Below, one piece after another: positions 46,804-54,705 of a stretch of 64,000 nucleotides of DNA (position 1 is the first letter of the stretch; each line of letters opens with the position of its first letter). Source of the stretch: Burkholderiales bacterium (GTDB lineage Bacteria; Pseudomonadota; Gammaproteobacteria; Burkholderiales; Burkholderiaceae_D); the NCBI GenBank assembly GCA_016177875.1, contig JACOUL010000023.1, positions 35,048-99,047 on the forward strand, given 5' to 3'. Below the pieces are notes generated by a model that was not told the DNA's origin, did no database searches, and saw only the letters and a list, made by a program, of their open reading frames with translations. The position numbers and the translations under genes were made by a program.

Positions 46804-46849
46804 TGGTAGGCCGTGCGGGATTCGAACCTGCGACCAACGGATTAAAAGT
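46804..46849 (-). repeat. Left attachment site: 46-bp copy of the tRNA-Lys 3' part
   Basis: 46 bases identical to 55771-55816, comprising the CCA end, acceptor strand, T arm, variable region and anticodon stem-loop of tRNA-Lys on the minus strand. Identity stops just past the anticodon loop on one side and just beyond CCA on the other. It is the far attachment site of the island, not a functional tRNA. Confidence 0.95.
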
Positions 46850-46968
46850 GCTATCGCTATCGCTTTACGCTAGCTTGCTACCGCTGCTCTTTCTCGTTTT
46901 TTACTTGTGAATCAAGTACATATTACGATGTCGGTTAAAAAATATCTAGGGTTTAATCCACTTTAGCT

Positions 46969-46995
46969 TTGAGCAAATTGAGCAGTAATTGAGCA
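46969..46995 (+). repeat. Three TTGAGCA direct repeats near the left attachment site
   Basis: TTGAGCA occurs at 46969, 46978 and 46989, the last two with an 11-base period and a following G. The same heptamer occurs twice with an 11-base period near the right end (55683 and 55694). Such spaced direct repeats at both ends are expected of integrase arm-type binding sites. Confidence 0.65.
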
Positions 46996-47148
46996 GCCGA
47001 TATGTTGACGGGGGAGGAGGGGGAATACCCCCTTCCAAATTGGTGCATTGGCCTTTGAAAATATCTCACAAAAATTCTGACGATTTCTGCCTCTTATTAA
47101 GACGTTATCTAAATAATTTTTTTGCGATAACGTTACGTATTAGTTTAA

Positions 47149-47283
47149 ATGGTTTCTAAAAACCACTACTATTGGTATTCTGCAACGAACGAAGGAGAAT
47201 TGGCTTTTCTAAACGCAGTAGGCCAATGGTCTTGCGCATTGCACTCTATCAATTGGAAAGGCAGCAGAAGAACTTTCCCCTAG
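47149..47283 (+). CDS. Possible 44-residue small protein before the ABC-3C-like operon
   Basis: An open frame from ATG 47149 to TAG 47281-47283, about 20 bases before the first ABC-3C-like gene. The predicted peptide is rich in aromatic residues (HYYWYSATNEGELAF, GQWSCALHSINW) and looks protein-like, but there is no Shine-Dalgarno site. The rest of the 46850-47303 gap holds the TTGAGCA repeats and a GGGGG-AATA-CCCCC hairpin at about 47020-47035, with no other gene that I can see. Confidence 0.25.
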   Translation: MVSKNHYYWYSATNEGELAFLNAVGQWSCALHSINWKGSRRTFP

Positions 47284-47303
47284 CCAAAAACTAATAACAG
47301 CCG

Positions 47304-48545
47304 ATGGATAACGCTATATCGTCTTCCCCTCAGACTATTGGCAGGGAAGCAGCAGATAAAACTAAGGGGTTTCGATTACAAAAGCTTCGAGCGGCTAAGT
47401 TAATGCTGGAGGCGGTTGAAACGCATCCGAATGGATTCTTCTATGCTGCAATAGAAGTAGTCGAAGACGTTTCCATTACCAAATCTGATCAAAACGCTTC
47501 CGTAACCTACTTGGAGGAAGATAAGAACTTTGATGAGCAAACTAACTTCACGATATTTTCTGAGCCTGTAACGAATACCTTAGTAAGTTTCTTTGATATC
47601 TATACGGGAAATTGGAAGTCGAGCGAAGAAGTTTGCTTAGGGTTCTACACGACCGCTGGAATTGGTAAGGAGAGAAAAGAAAAATTAGATAACGGCACAA
47701 CTCTTACCTTGCCCAAAGATCCCGTATTAAAAATACTTCAGTCACAGGTCATTAACGACGATACCACCAAATTGGTTAAGGCGGTTCTGCTAGAGGAGTA
47801 CACAAAACAATATAGCGGAAAAAAATATTCTGGCTATCTTGATACTCTTAAAGACTCCACGACTGAACAATTTAAGAAGTTTTTGTTATCCATAACCTGG
47901 TTCTTTGGGCAAGAAGACGAAAAAGAACTCAAAGAAACTGTCCTCAAGTTAATTAAGAATTCTAAATTCCATAACTTCAAGGTAGCGAATAAAGAGAACA
48001 TTATTTGCTCGCTAATTATGGAAAGACTTGACGAGCGTCAGAGTATGGCTAGTTTGGCGGCGAGAGTAGTGACGATAACCGATTTGGCTCTTATTTTTAA
48101 GGAGGCTGAATCTGAGGAAGTGGAAGATCTATTGGATCCTGTATGGTCAGAATTAAAAAAGCTCGAAGGTGAGATTAAAGACAAAAGAAATCTAAAGGAA
48201 AAAATTCAGAAGGTGATTCCTGATTATCCTGTTCGTCGAATTGGTCATTTTGCGCGAATGGCAAGCAGAGCGAAAATCGAACAGGAGGGAGGGAACAAAA
48301 GCTTTCTCGCGTTGAAGTACCGAATTTACGAAGCTTGTGAAGAATATTTCACACAGGGTCAATATCAAGAGCCCAATTCGTCTCAAAATCTGGATGCAAT
48401 TATTCAGCAGCTTGAGCAAGTTGTTTGTCAAAGTATTTCCCACCTACAAAGCAACTATACCTATACGGTGTCAAATCGAGAAACCATTAGAGGGGTAATA
48501 ATGGATTTGGTCGACAGTTGCTTCATTTCGTTTGAGAAAAATTAG
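47304..48545 (+). CDS. Putative ABC-3C effector with PD-(D/E)XK-like nuclease domain
   Basis: 413 residues, cytoplasmic. The N-terminal segment GFRLQKLRAAKLMLEAV, then IEVVEDVSI (Asp55) and YLEEDKNFDEQTNF (Glu72-x-Lys74) suggest a PD-(D/E)XK fold of the DUF4297/Cap4-like kind used as an effector in defence systems. The remainder is helical. It is the first gene of a tight operon whose third gene is an SMC/Rad50-like ATPase. No Shine-Dalgarno site is visible. The fold assignment comes from motif spacing only and needs a profile search. Confidence 0.55.
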   Translation: MDNAISSSPQTIGREAADKTKGFRLQKLRAAKLMLEAVETHPNGFFYAAIEVVEDVSITKSDQNASVTYLEEDKNFDEQTNFTIFSEPVTNTLVSFFDIYTGNWKSSEEVCLGFYTTAGIGKERKEKLDNGTTLTLPKDPVLKILQSQVINDDTTKLVKAVLLEEYTKQYSGKKYSGYLDTLKDSTTEQFKKFLLSITWFFGQEDEKELKETVLKLIKNSKFHNFKVANKENIICSLIMERLDERQSMASLAARVVTITDLALIFKEAESEEVEDLLDPVWSELKKLEGEIKDKRNLKEKIQKVIPDYPVRRIGHFARMASRAKIEQEGGNKSFLALKYRIYEACEEYFTQGQYQEPNSSQNLDAIIQQLEQVVCQSISHLQSNYTYTVSNRETIRGVIMDLVDSCFISFEKN

Positions 48546-48546
48546 C

Positions 48547-49167
48547 ATGGAAAGAAAGGATTCTGAAAAAGAAGGTAATAAGGAAGTCAAAAAAAGCCTG
48601 ATGTATTTTTCAGGGGAGGATTTCTATTACTTTACTTACTCGATAATTCTGCTACTTGACTTACTTGATTGCGAGAATGGGAAATTTTTTAAAGACTATA
48701 GAAAACTTCCTTTTCTTATTGATTTAGTAAACGACGAAAATCTAATTTATATACTTGAATCCAGTCTATCGGAAACGGCGTCTAACGAACCGGAGGGTGA
48801 GACTGCGTCTGATGCCGCTGTTCTACGTCTTCCTATCTCGCGCAAGCTAAACAAACTCGATAAAGAGTATATGTTTAGAAGTTATTCTACGGGTATCGCA
48901 AGAAGAAGCGAGATTCTTAAATTGTTATTCACGCTGGAGCAGAAAGAGTTTGTTGTTCTCCAAAAGGGAGGATCACAGTCTGATATTGATGTGTCTCTAA
49001 TAAAAGAAAAAGTGCCTAGCGAATTTTTTAATAAGAAATTATTCGCGAAAGAATATAAGAACATTCAGAAGCTTAGGTCTTTGGTAAAGAGAATTTCTTC
49101 CTTAACTCTAAACACCATGTTAACGAAGCTTTATACGAATCAGGGAGTGAAAACGTGGGCTCTTTGA
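48547..49167 (+). CDS. Putative ABC-3C middle component
   Basis: 206 residues from ATG 48547, one base after the preceding stop codon (a TTG at 48532 is an alternative start). It is small, basic and helical, with FFKDYRKLPFLIDLVND and FRSYSTGIARRSEILKLLF as its most ordered stretches, and it ends TLNTMLTKLYTN. This size and position, between an effector and an SMC-like ATPase with overlapping reading frames, fits a middle component. On its own the sequence is not recognisable. Confidence 0.6.
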   Translation: MERKDSEKEGNKEVKKSLMYFSGEDFYYFTYSIILLLDLLDCENGKFFKDYRKLPFLIDLVNDENLIYILESSLSETASNEPEGETASDAAVLRLPISRKLNKLDKEYMFRSYSTGIARRSEILKLLFTLEQKEFVVLQKGGSQSDIDVSLIKEKVPSEFFNKKLFAKEYKNIQKLRSLVKRISSLTLNTMLTKLYTNQGVKTWAL

Positions 49168-51128
49168 GGATAAATAAAGTTATATACCAGGGGGATCGAT
49201 ATGAATTTGAGTCTCCACTTTTTCATGAGAATCTAATCGTTATTGAGGGCGATAACGGAACTGGGAAAACTACGTTCTGTAATTTGATCTATTTTGGTTT
49301 AGGGGGAAGAGTAAAAGAGTTTGCTAAGGATTCGGATAGAAGGCATAAAGAGATTACTGGTGATACTAATAATTTTGTAGAGCTTTACATAACGGTATCC
49401 TCGAAGAACTTTCAACTTCGCCGTTTCATAGATGAGAACGACATAACTGTTACTCCTTACTCAGTCCTAGCGGAGGAGGAGACAGGGAAGGCAATCTTTA
49501 GTACAGAAGAATTTGCTTCTGATACAAAAATTCTTCCGATATTTAGAACGGGAAATGTAAAGAATGTGTTCTCGGATTGGATGCTGGAACAACTTGGTAT
49601 ATCCGTTGTGGAGCTCTACCAAGGATATGCAACTTTCAAAATTAATTTTCCAGAATTATTTAGGTTGATCTATCACGATCAGCAGCCGAACCCAGAATAT
49701 ATCTATAAGCAAATCGATACAAAGAATAATTACATCGCCGATTCGGAATTATTAAGGAAAGCGATTTTTGAGCTTTTAATTGGAAAGTTTTTTTCCGAAT
49801 ACTACCAATCTATTGTCGCAGCAAAGCAAGCGGAAAAGGAAAAGGCATTAGCAAAGGATCTGCTAGAGGAGTACAAGGTTCTTGCGGATCAGTTGCGAGG
49901 AAGTGGTGGCGTAAAGAATAAAGGGTTTCTTGAGGCGGAACTAAAGCAGAAACAGGAGCAACTTGAAAAATTACATCATGCGAGAAATGCGTTTAAGAAA
50001 AATCGCGTGATAGATGCAAATGCTGAGCCTCTAATTGATCGTACAAAGAATCAAATTCTCGAATTGGAACTTTCTTTTTCAGAGAAGAGAGAGGCATTGG
50101 TCGCCCTATATGACGAGAAAGCCAAGCTAATCTCAGTAAAAAATTCGACAGCGAATGAAATCAGTCAGATTAATAAAATTATCCATTCGCATGACCAACT
50201 TAACCTTTTTTCCGCCGATACCTGCCCATATTGTTTGAGTAAAGTAAATAGGGTAGCAGGGCATTGTGTGTGTGGAACGGAGATCGACGAGAAGAAGTAT
50301 GAACGCTTCTTTTATACGTCACAGGAATATAAAGAAATCCTTAAAGCGAAGACGAAGACGTTGGCAACGCTAGACCTTGCTATCGAGGACTGTGATATAG
50401 AGGTTAAAGAAATTAAAGCCGATATTGTTAAATATGAATTGGAAGTTGGGTCTTTAAAAAATAAATTACGTGCAAACGTTAAGAAGCTTGATCAAGAAAT
50501 AGACATTGAAAGCCTCAATGACATCGACGACAAGATATTGGACACTAGAGAAGAAATCTCTACCCTGTATCAGCGTATCGAAACAGAAGGGAAGCTGGAA
50601 AGACTAAGCAATGATTACGAGTTGAAAAGAAAGGCTCACCAGGAAGCTGAGCTTAACATGCGGGCTTTGGAAACTAAGACCATGATAGAAATTAACACTA
50701 AGGTTAATAACTTTAGTGTTATCTATAACCGCTTAATGACTGAGACGCTTAGTGATTGCAGATCGGCACGCATAAGTATTGAGAACTATCTTCCTGTTAT
50801 AAATGAAGGCGAATACAAGGAGGCAAGTTCAAGAGTCTCAATTCGTCTAATGTATTACTTAACGCTTTTGGAAATGTCGTTAACCTATGAGGATGTAACT
50901 TTCCCCAAATTTCTACTAATCGATACACCTGAAACCGCGGGTATTGAATTGGCGAATCTTGTTCATTGTATGGAAAAGATAGAAGAGCTGGATAAGTTTA
51001 AATCTGACTATCAAATAATACTTACGACTGGTCTTAAGAAATATCCGGAGAATTTCGTTGACCATCGTGTAATGTACATGCCGGATAAGCAGCATTCATT
51101 ACTTCACGAGAAAAATATTTCTTCTTAA
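49155..51128 (+). CDS. SMC/Rad50-like ABC ATPase of an ABC-3C-type system
   Basis: 657 residues from a GTG preceded by GGGAG; it overlaps the middle gene by 13 bases. Walker A is GDNGTGKTT (32-40), a signature-like segment ASSRVSIRLMYYLTLL lies at 557-572, and Walker B FLLIDTPE at 586-593. Between the two ATPase halves a coiled coil (about 220-520) carries a Cys4 set at its apex: C357xxC360 and C371xC373, resembling a zinc hook or ribbon. This is the architecture of RecF/Rad50-like ATPases of ABC-three-component systems, thought to sense DNA or its damage and license the effector. Confidence 0.85.
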   Translation: MGSLRINKVIYQGDRYEFESPLFHENLIVIEGDNGTGKTTFCNLIYFGLGGRVKEFAKDSDRRHKEITGDTNNFVELYITVSSKNFQLRRFIDENDITVTPYSVLAEEETGKAIFSTEEFASDTKILPIFRTGNVKNVFSDWMLEQLGISVVELYQGYATFKINFPELFRLIYHDQQPNPEYIYKQIDTKNNYIADSELLRKAIFELLIGKFFSEYYQSIVAAKQAEKEKALAKDLLEEYKVLADQLRGSGGVKNKGFLEAELKQKQEQLEKLHHARNAFKKNRVIDANAEPLIDRTKNQILELELSFSEKREALVALYDEKAKLISVKNSTANEISQINKIIHSHDQLNLFSADTCPYCLSKVNRVAGHCVCGTEIDEKKYERFFYTSQEYKEILKAKTKTLATLDLAIEDCDIEVKEIKADIVKYELEVGSLKNKLRANVKKLDQEIDIESLNDIDDKILDTREEISTLYQRIETEGKLERLSNDYELKRKAHQEAELNMRALETKTMIEINTKVNNFSVIYNRLMTETLSDCRSARISIENYLPVINEGEYKEASSRVSIRLMYYLTLLEMSLTYEDVTFPKFLLIDTPETAGIELANLVHCMEKIEELDKFKSDYQIILTTGLKKYPENFVDHRVMYMPDKQHSLLHEKNISS

Positions 51129-51237
51129 TCGACAAGGCATCCCTAGGCGTATGGACTGGCATATCAATATTAATAATTTGCGATAACAGGTGAGATTAAG
51201 CGTGTGAAGTATAAATTTCACTCGATGTGTCTATAGT

Positions 51238-51489
51238 CTATTTTTTCTTATTTAGTTTGGCTTTATAGCTCTTCACAAATTCTTCAACGTTTATTTCTAA
51301 TGCGTCAGCGACGTCTAAAAACTCAGGAAGATCTAGACGTCGTTCACCACGCTCATATTTGGATACGAAGGATTGGTTTTTGCCTAACCGTTGTGCTACA
51401 TCCGACTGAAGCAGTCCTTTTGCTAGCCGTATCTCGGTAAGCATTGAGCGGAATACTTGATAGCGAGCGTCATGTATTGGATTTGCCAT
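51238..51489 (-). CDS. XRE-family helix-turn-helix regulator
   Basis: 83 residues, a single Xre/Cro helix-turn-helix (LAKGLLQSDVAQRLGKNQSFVSKYERGERRLD) with short tails. It converges on the ABC-3C-like operon and is divergent from the membrane protein gene at 51633. Two nearly identical 20-base sequences immediately upstream (51502-51543) look like its own operators. It may control the ABC-3C-like genes or the membrane gene; nothing in the sequence decides between them. Confidence 0.88.
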   Translation of the reverse strand: MANPIHDARYQVFRSMLTEIRLAKGLLQSDVAQRLGKNQSFVSKYERGERRLDLPEFLDVADALEINVEEFVKSYKAKLNKKK

Positions 51490-51501
51490 CCATGCATTCT
51501 G

Positions 51502-51543
51502 AAACCCACTTTGGAATATTCAAAAACCCACTTTGGGATATAC
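51502..51543. promoter_or_regulatory. Tandem 20-bp direct repeats, likely operators of the XRE regulator
   Basis: AAACCCACTTTGGAATATTC (51502-51521) and AAACCCACTTTGGGATATAC (51524-51543) are direct repeats with a 22-base period, about two helical turns. Each contains an inverted CCCA/TGG(G) core. They lie a dozen bases before the XRE start codon, on the promoter side, and about 90 bases before the divergent gene. Confidence 0.75.
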
Positions 51544-51632
51544 AATATGCTGGTTCCAACTCTTCGAATACGTTTATTGCGCCGGGGTTTGTTCGTTCCA
51601 CAACTCTATATTGACCGCAAACTAGAAAAACC

Positions 51633-52124
51633 ATGAAAACCGTCTATCACATAGTTTCGTTCTTATTCACAGTGGGCTTGTGTTTCTATGTGCTTCGATT
51701 ATCCCGAAAGTACAGACCGTTTTTGGTTCTTGTATGTACGATCGCGTCAATAATATGGCTTGGACTGGCTAAGGGTGGTATAGCGGCGTTTGTCGCAGTA
51801 ATATGCACCTCCGCATATGCAACCACTCGATTGGACGCACGAAAGATGGGTAAGCAAATTGCTGATTCCGTGGGAATAGAACGTAACTTGTTCTTTACTG
51901 CCTTAGAGCAAGCGCATCCACTTTATTTACACTTTTTGGCTGCCCTTGGGTGTGCGCTAGAGAAAAATGAGATTGATGCAAACGCTGCACGAAGTGCGGT
52001 TCTGCCATACATAGCAAACGGACTTGATACTCTTGAAGCGAGATTCGGTAAGCAGCCACAGATTGATTCTGCAAGAGTAGCTATTTCTCCCTATCTTAAA
52101 GATATGACGCAAGTAAGTGCGTAG
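51633..52124 (+). CDS. Small membrane protein of unknown function
   Basis: 163 residues. Two closely spaced membrane helices (about 6-23 and 29-60, ending GIAAFVAVICTSAYA) are followed by a cytoplasmic-type helical domain of about 100 residues. I do not recognise the family. It is divergent from the XRE regulator and shares its operator region, so it is a candidate target. The ribosome binding site is weak. It could be a membrane effector or an element-specific accessory gene. Confidence 0.6.
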   Translation: MKTVYHIVSFLFTVGLCFYVLRLSRKYRPFLVLVCTIASIIWLGLAKGGIAAFVAVICTSAYATTRLDARKMGKQIADSVGIERNLFFTALEQAHPLYLHFLAALGCALEKNEIDANAARSAVLPYIANGLDTLEARFGKQPQIDSARVAISPYLKDMTQVSA

Positions 52125-52175
52125 TGCATTCTACGCAGGACAAAATATATCCTTAAGAAAGGGTATGCCTGAAGC

Positions 52176-52364
52176 TTAATGCGACCTTATATGAAACAGT
52201 GTATTCAGTAGTACACGCTTAGAACAAATGACGTAGATAAGTGCTTGAATACATTGGGCGTTCAATGAAAATTCCATAGAAACGCATTGAATTCCGAATC
52301 TTTCTTTAAGAAAGAAATGTTTATTGCATATGAAAGATAGGTAACGCACTATCTTCTTATTCAT
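52176..52364 (-). CDS. Possible 62-residue protein of the island
   Basis: An internal ATG at 52364 has an ideal ribosome binding site (AAGGAGG, complement of 52371-52377, six bases away), much better than the frame's first ATG at 52433. The product begins MNKKIVRYLSF, has four Cys and is moderately hydrophobic and basic. No family is recognised. Three hairpins lie upstream in its leader (52396-52578). The strong site supports translation, but coding evidence is otherwise slight. Confidence 0.35.
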   Translation of the reverse strand: MNKKIVRYLSFICNKHFFLKERFGIQCVSMEFSLNAQCIQALIYVICSKRVLLNTLFHIRSH

Positions 52365-52395
52365 ATCTAACCTCCTTGTTAGTGGCGAAGAGCGA

Positions 52396-52578
52396 AGAGA
52401 CCCGTAGGTCTCTGAGAGCTTCTCGCGTCCCAAAATACGTCTTAAGGTATACCTCTCTAGACAAGACTAATTTGATGGAAAGCCTTTTTTGTGTGAAGGC
52501 TTCCATCAATATTAGAAATACTTACAGTCTGAAAGCACACTGATCCATAAATAGATCCTTATGGGTTAACGTGCTTTC
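52396..52578. other. Three hairpins in the gap after the helicase-like gene
   Basis: Inverted repeats at 52396-52413 (AGAGACC/GGTCTCT), 52474-52507 (GATGGAA..GCCTT with AAGGC..TTCCATC) and 52531-52578 (GAAAGCAC/GTGCTTTC enclosing CCATAA/TTATGG). None is followed by a T-run on either strand, so ordinary termination is unlikely. They could be the leader structure of the small minus-strand gene, a small RNA, or a processing site. Confidence 0.55.
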
Positions 52579-52588
52579 GTTCATTAAG

Positions 52589-54541
52589 TTAAGCGGCTTT
52601 TAAAAGACTGAGCATCATTCGTTCATCATGAACTAGATAGTTCATCCTTCCTGGCTTTCTTAGTTCTTGCGCAGATTTTATAGACCATCCGTACAATTTC
52701 ATCATGTCTTTTACAGCGTCGTATTCTCGACTTAAATTTCGAGAAGGTATGCCGGTTCTGATTTGTATTTCATCAGCACCGATGCAAGATCGCATTGAAT
52801 TCATTGCAAGGTTAATTAAAGCTTGTCTCCCCTTTGGTTCTTTGATGCCCTTTAATTGAGGTAAATTTGCCGAAGAAGGGGGAGGTGCGCCAGGGAAAAG
52901 GAGTTCAAGATTAAGAATTAGCCTGCTTAAATCCATCGTCATGAATAGTTTCATTGGATGGCATTTTCCTTCTCCGTCTACATTTCTCGCTGCCCCTCGC
53001 ATTGCAAGTTGTTTATTCCAGCGGAGAACATGTCCTTCGTGGATACTGTAATAGTCGCCACGTGGTGAATATAGATCGCCAAATTTACGAACGCTTTCAG
53101 CAAGCAATAGATCATCGTCACTTAATCTTTTCTGAGACCATGCATGAGTTTGGCTAATCGTGATAGCACGGGGCAAATGGTATTCACCGAAGAGAAAAAC
53201 ATGCGTCTTGTCCTTAAACTTGTTCAATCCAACTCCGGCTCCCCAATTCTGGGTGTTGACCTTACGGCCTTCCCAATCTAGAGAATTCTCCAGGTCTTCA
53301 GACATTCCGATAAGCTCCTGAGTAAGCACCTTTTTATGGACAACAACAAGCACTTCGTCGCCTTTTTTTGTGTTTGCAAGTACGGTCTGCTCAATGAATG
53401 TTCCATATTCTCTTCCAGTTGCGGCAACAGATATTACGTCGTCAATTCGCTTAAACCGTTTAGGCATATCTATGTGGAAGAGACTAAGGTTTTCATAGCT
53501 CACGGTAGGCACTTCGACGGACTTAACCTTCGAATGTAATGAAACAAGTCCGGTTAAGTCGCTAGTCGCGTCAAGTAGAACAAATCCAGAGTAATTTGAA
53601 TCGAAGTGAAGTTGATACGCAAAGAACGTCCAATCCTTGCTGGAGTAGAAGGAGTTCCCTTTTGATGCTGCTTTAAGAAAAGCAATCGCATCCTGCATAC
53701 CCCTCAATTCGTCGTACCTTGCGTCATCTGAAGATTCCTCGTCTGTCATATCCCACAACCCCAAACCGCCATCATCATCAAATAACATTCCTTCTTCCTG
53801 CGATAGAAGTTCTGTAGGAAGAAATCCATTCGGCTCTGATCTTGCGATCTCCGACATTTGCCACACAACTTTAGAAATAATTGGTAGCCAAAGATGCTTA
53901 GGGTTACGTTTCACGATTAAGTCATGAAACCTTTGAAGATATTCTGCGGATGCGTCGACGATCTGGACTAAGTCAGGATGTTCGTCAATGAATACGACAC
54001 TTCTCGGTTTTCCTAGAAAGCAGAGCGTTCCTTCGTCCATTCCAGTTTTGAACTCTCGAAGTAACTGTCCATGCGTTACGATGACAATCTCCGAGAGTGG
54101 AAGGTCAGCCTTTTCTACTGTACGGGTAGGCACAAATCCAAGTTCCTCGAAAGCCTTCTTTGTGTCCACGCCTTTGTGCTTGTGATGTGAGCTCCAAAGC
54201 GTTGTTGTACCTTCTCCCAGCAGTGCCTCAATTCCGTTTTGAGCTTCGATTGCCATTTTGATCGTCGGAACAACATAGGCTGTTGAAAATTCTGGATCGT
54301 TCTTAGCGAAGGTGGCGATCAGCGCATATGCGGAAGTGGATTTTCCTAACCCCGTACCCAGTGAGACCGCTTGCATGCAGGTCTGGCGATTTCCTGTCTT
54401 AACGTTGCTGATTGCTTGAATAGCCGTCTCGAACATGATTTCCGAAACCTGATAGTCCATGTTTGTTAAATCCCGGCCGTGTTGGGCGGCTTGTTTTTTT
54501 CTTGTTTCAATAAATTGATCTTTGAGAAAACGATAGTTCAT
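52589..54541 (-). CDS. DExH helicase-like P-loop protein of the island
   Basis: 650 residues. Walker A GTGLGKST at 62-69 (in SLGTGLGKSTSAYALI) and Walker B FIDEHPD at 184-190 are clear, and VVPTIKMA near 91 fits motif Ia of SF2 helicases. The C-terminal half is hard to assign, but SQTHAWSQKRLSDDDLL could be the distal helicase part. The last 100 residues resemble a replication-type helix-turn-helix (RTGIPSRNLSREYDAVKDMM). It may help replicate or mobilise the element or be a defence helicase. It is preceded on the minus strand by a terminator that separates it from the integrase. Confidence 0.65.
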   Translation of the reverse strand: MNYRFLKDQFIETRKKQAAQHGRDLTNMDYQVSEIMFETAIQAISNVKTGNRQTCMQAVSLGTGLGKSTSAYALIATFAKNDPEFSTAYVVPTIKMAIEAQNGIEALLGEGTTTLWSSHHKHKGVDTKKAFEELGFVPTRTVEKADLPLSEIVIVTHGQLLREFKTGMDEGTLCFLGKPRSVVFIDEHPDLVQIVDASAEYLQRFHDLIVKRNPKHLWLPIISKVVWQMSEIARSEPNGFLPTELLSQEEGMLFDDDGGLGLWDMTDEESSDDARYDELRGMQDAIAFLKAASKGNSFYSSKDWTFFAYQLHFDSNYSGFVLLDATSDLTGLVSLHSKVKSVEVPTVSYENLSLFHIDMPKRFKRIDDVISVAATGREYGTFIEQTVLANTKKGDEVLVVVHKKVLTQELIGMSEDLENSLDWEGRKVNTQNWGAGVGLNKFKDKTHVFLFGEYHLPRAITISQTHAWSQKRLSDDDLLLAESVRKFGDLYSPRGDYYSIHEGHVLRWNKQLAMRGAARNVDGEGKCHPMKLFMTMDLSRLILNLELLFPGAPPPSSANLPQLKGIKEPKGRQALINLAMNSMRSCIGADEIQIRTGIPSRNLSREYDAVKDMMKLYGWSIKSAQELRKPGRMNYLVHDERMMLSLLKAA

Positions 54542-54575
54542 CGTTGATATTTCCTTCTTTTTATTGTTTTAGGGG

Positions 54576-54618
54576 ATAAAAAAAGCACCCACTCCCATAC
54601 CGCTGGGAGAAGATGCTT
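54576..54618 (-). terminator. Rho-independent terminator of the integrase gene
   Basis: On the minus strand TCTCCCA and TGGGAG form the inner stem, AAGCA and TGCTT the outer stem, followed by seven Ts. It lies between the integrase stop and the helicase-like gene start. Confidence 0.8.
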
Positions 54619-54705
54619 AACTTGAATCGCTCGGAATCTGAGCTTTTCACTTACCTAATATCGAAAGAAAAGGAAATTTGTTACAAAGACCAATAAAAAT
54701 ATTCG

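Noticed and set aside
46728..46910. Open frame with the peptide VGRAGFEPATNGLK across the left attachment site
   Set aside because: This peptide is a well-known false translation of tRNA 3' ends; it comes from the 46-bp tRNA copy, not from a gene.
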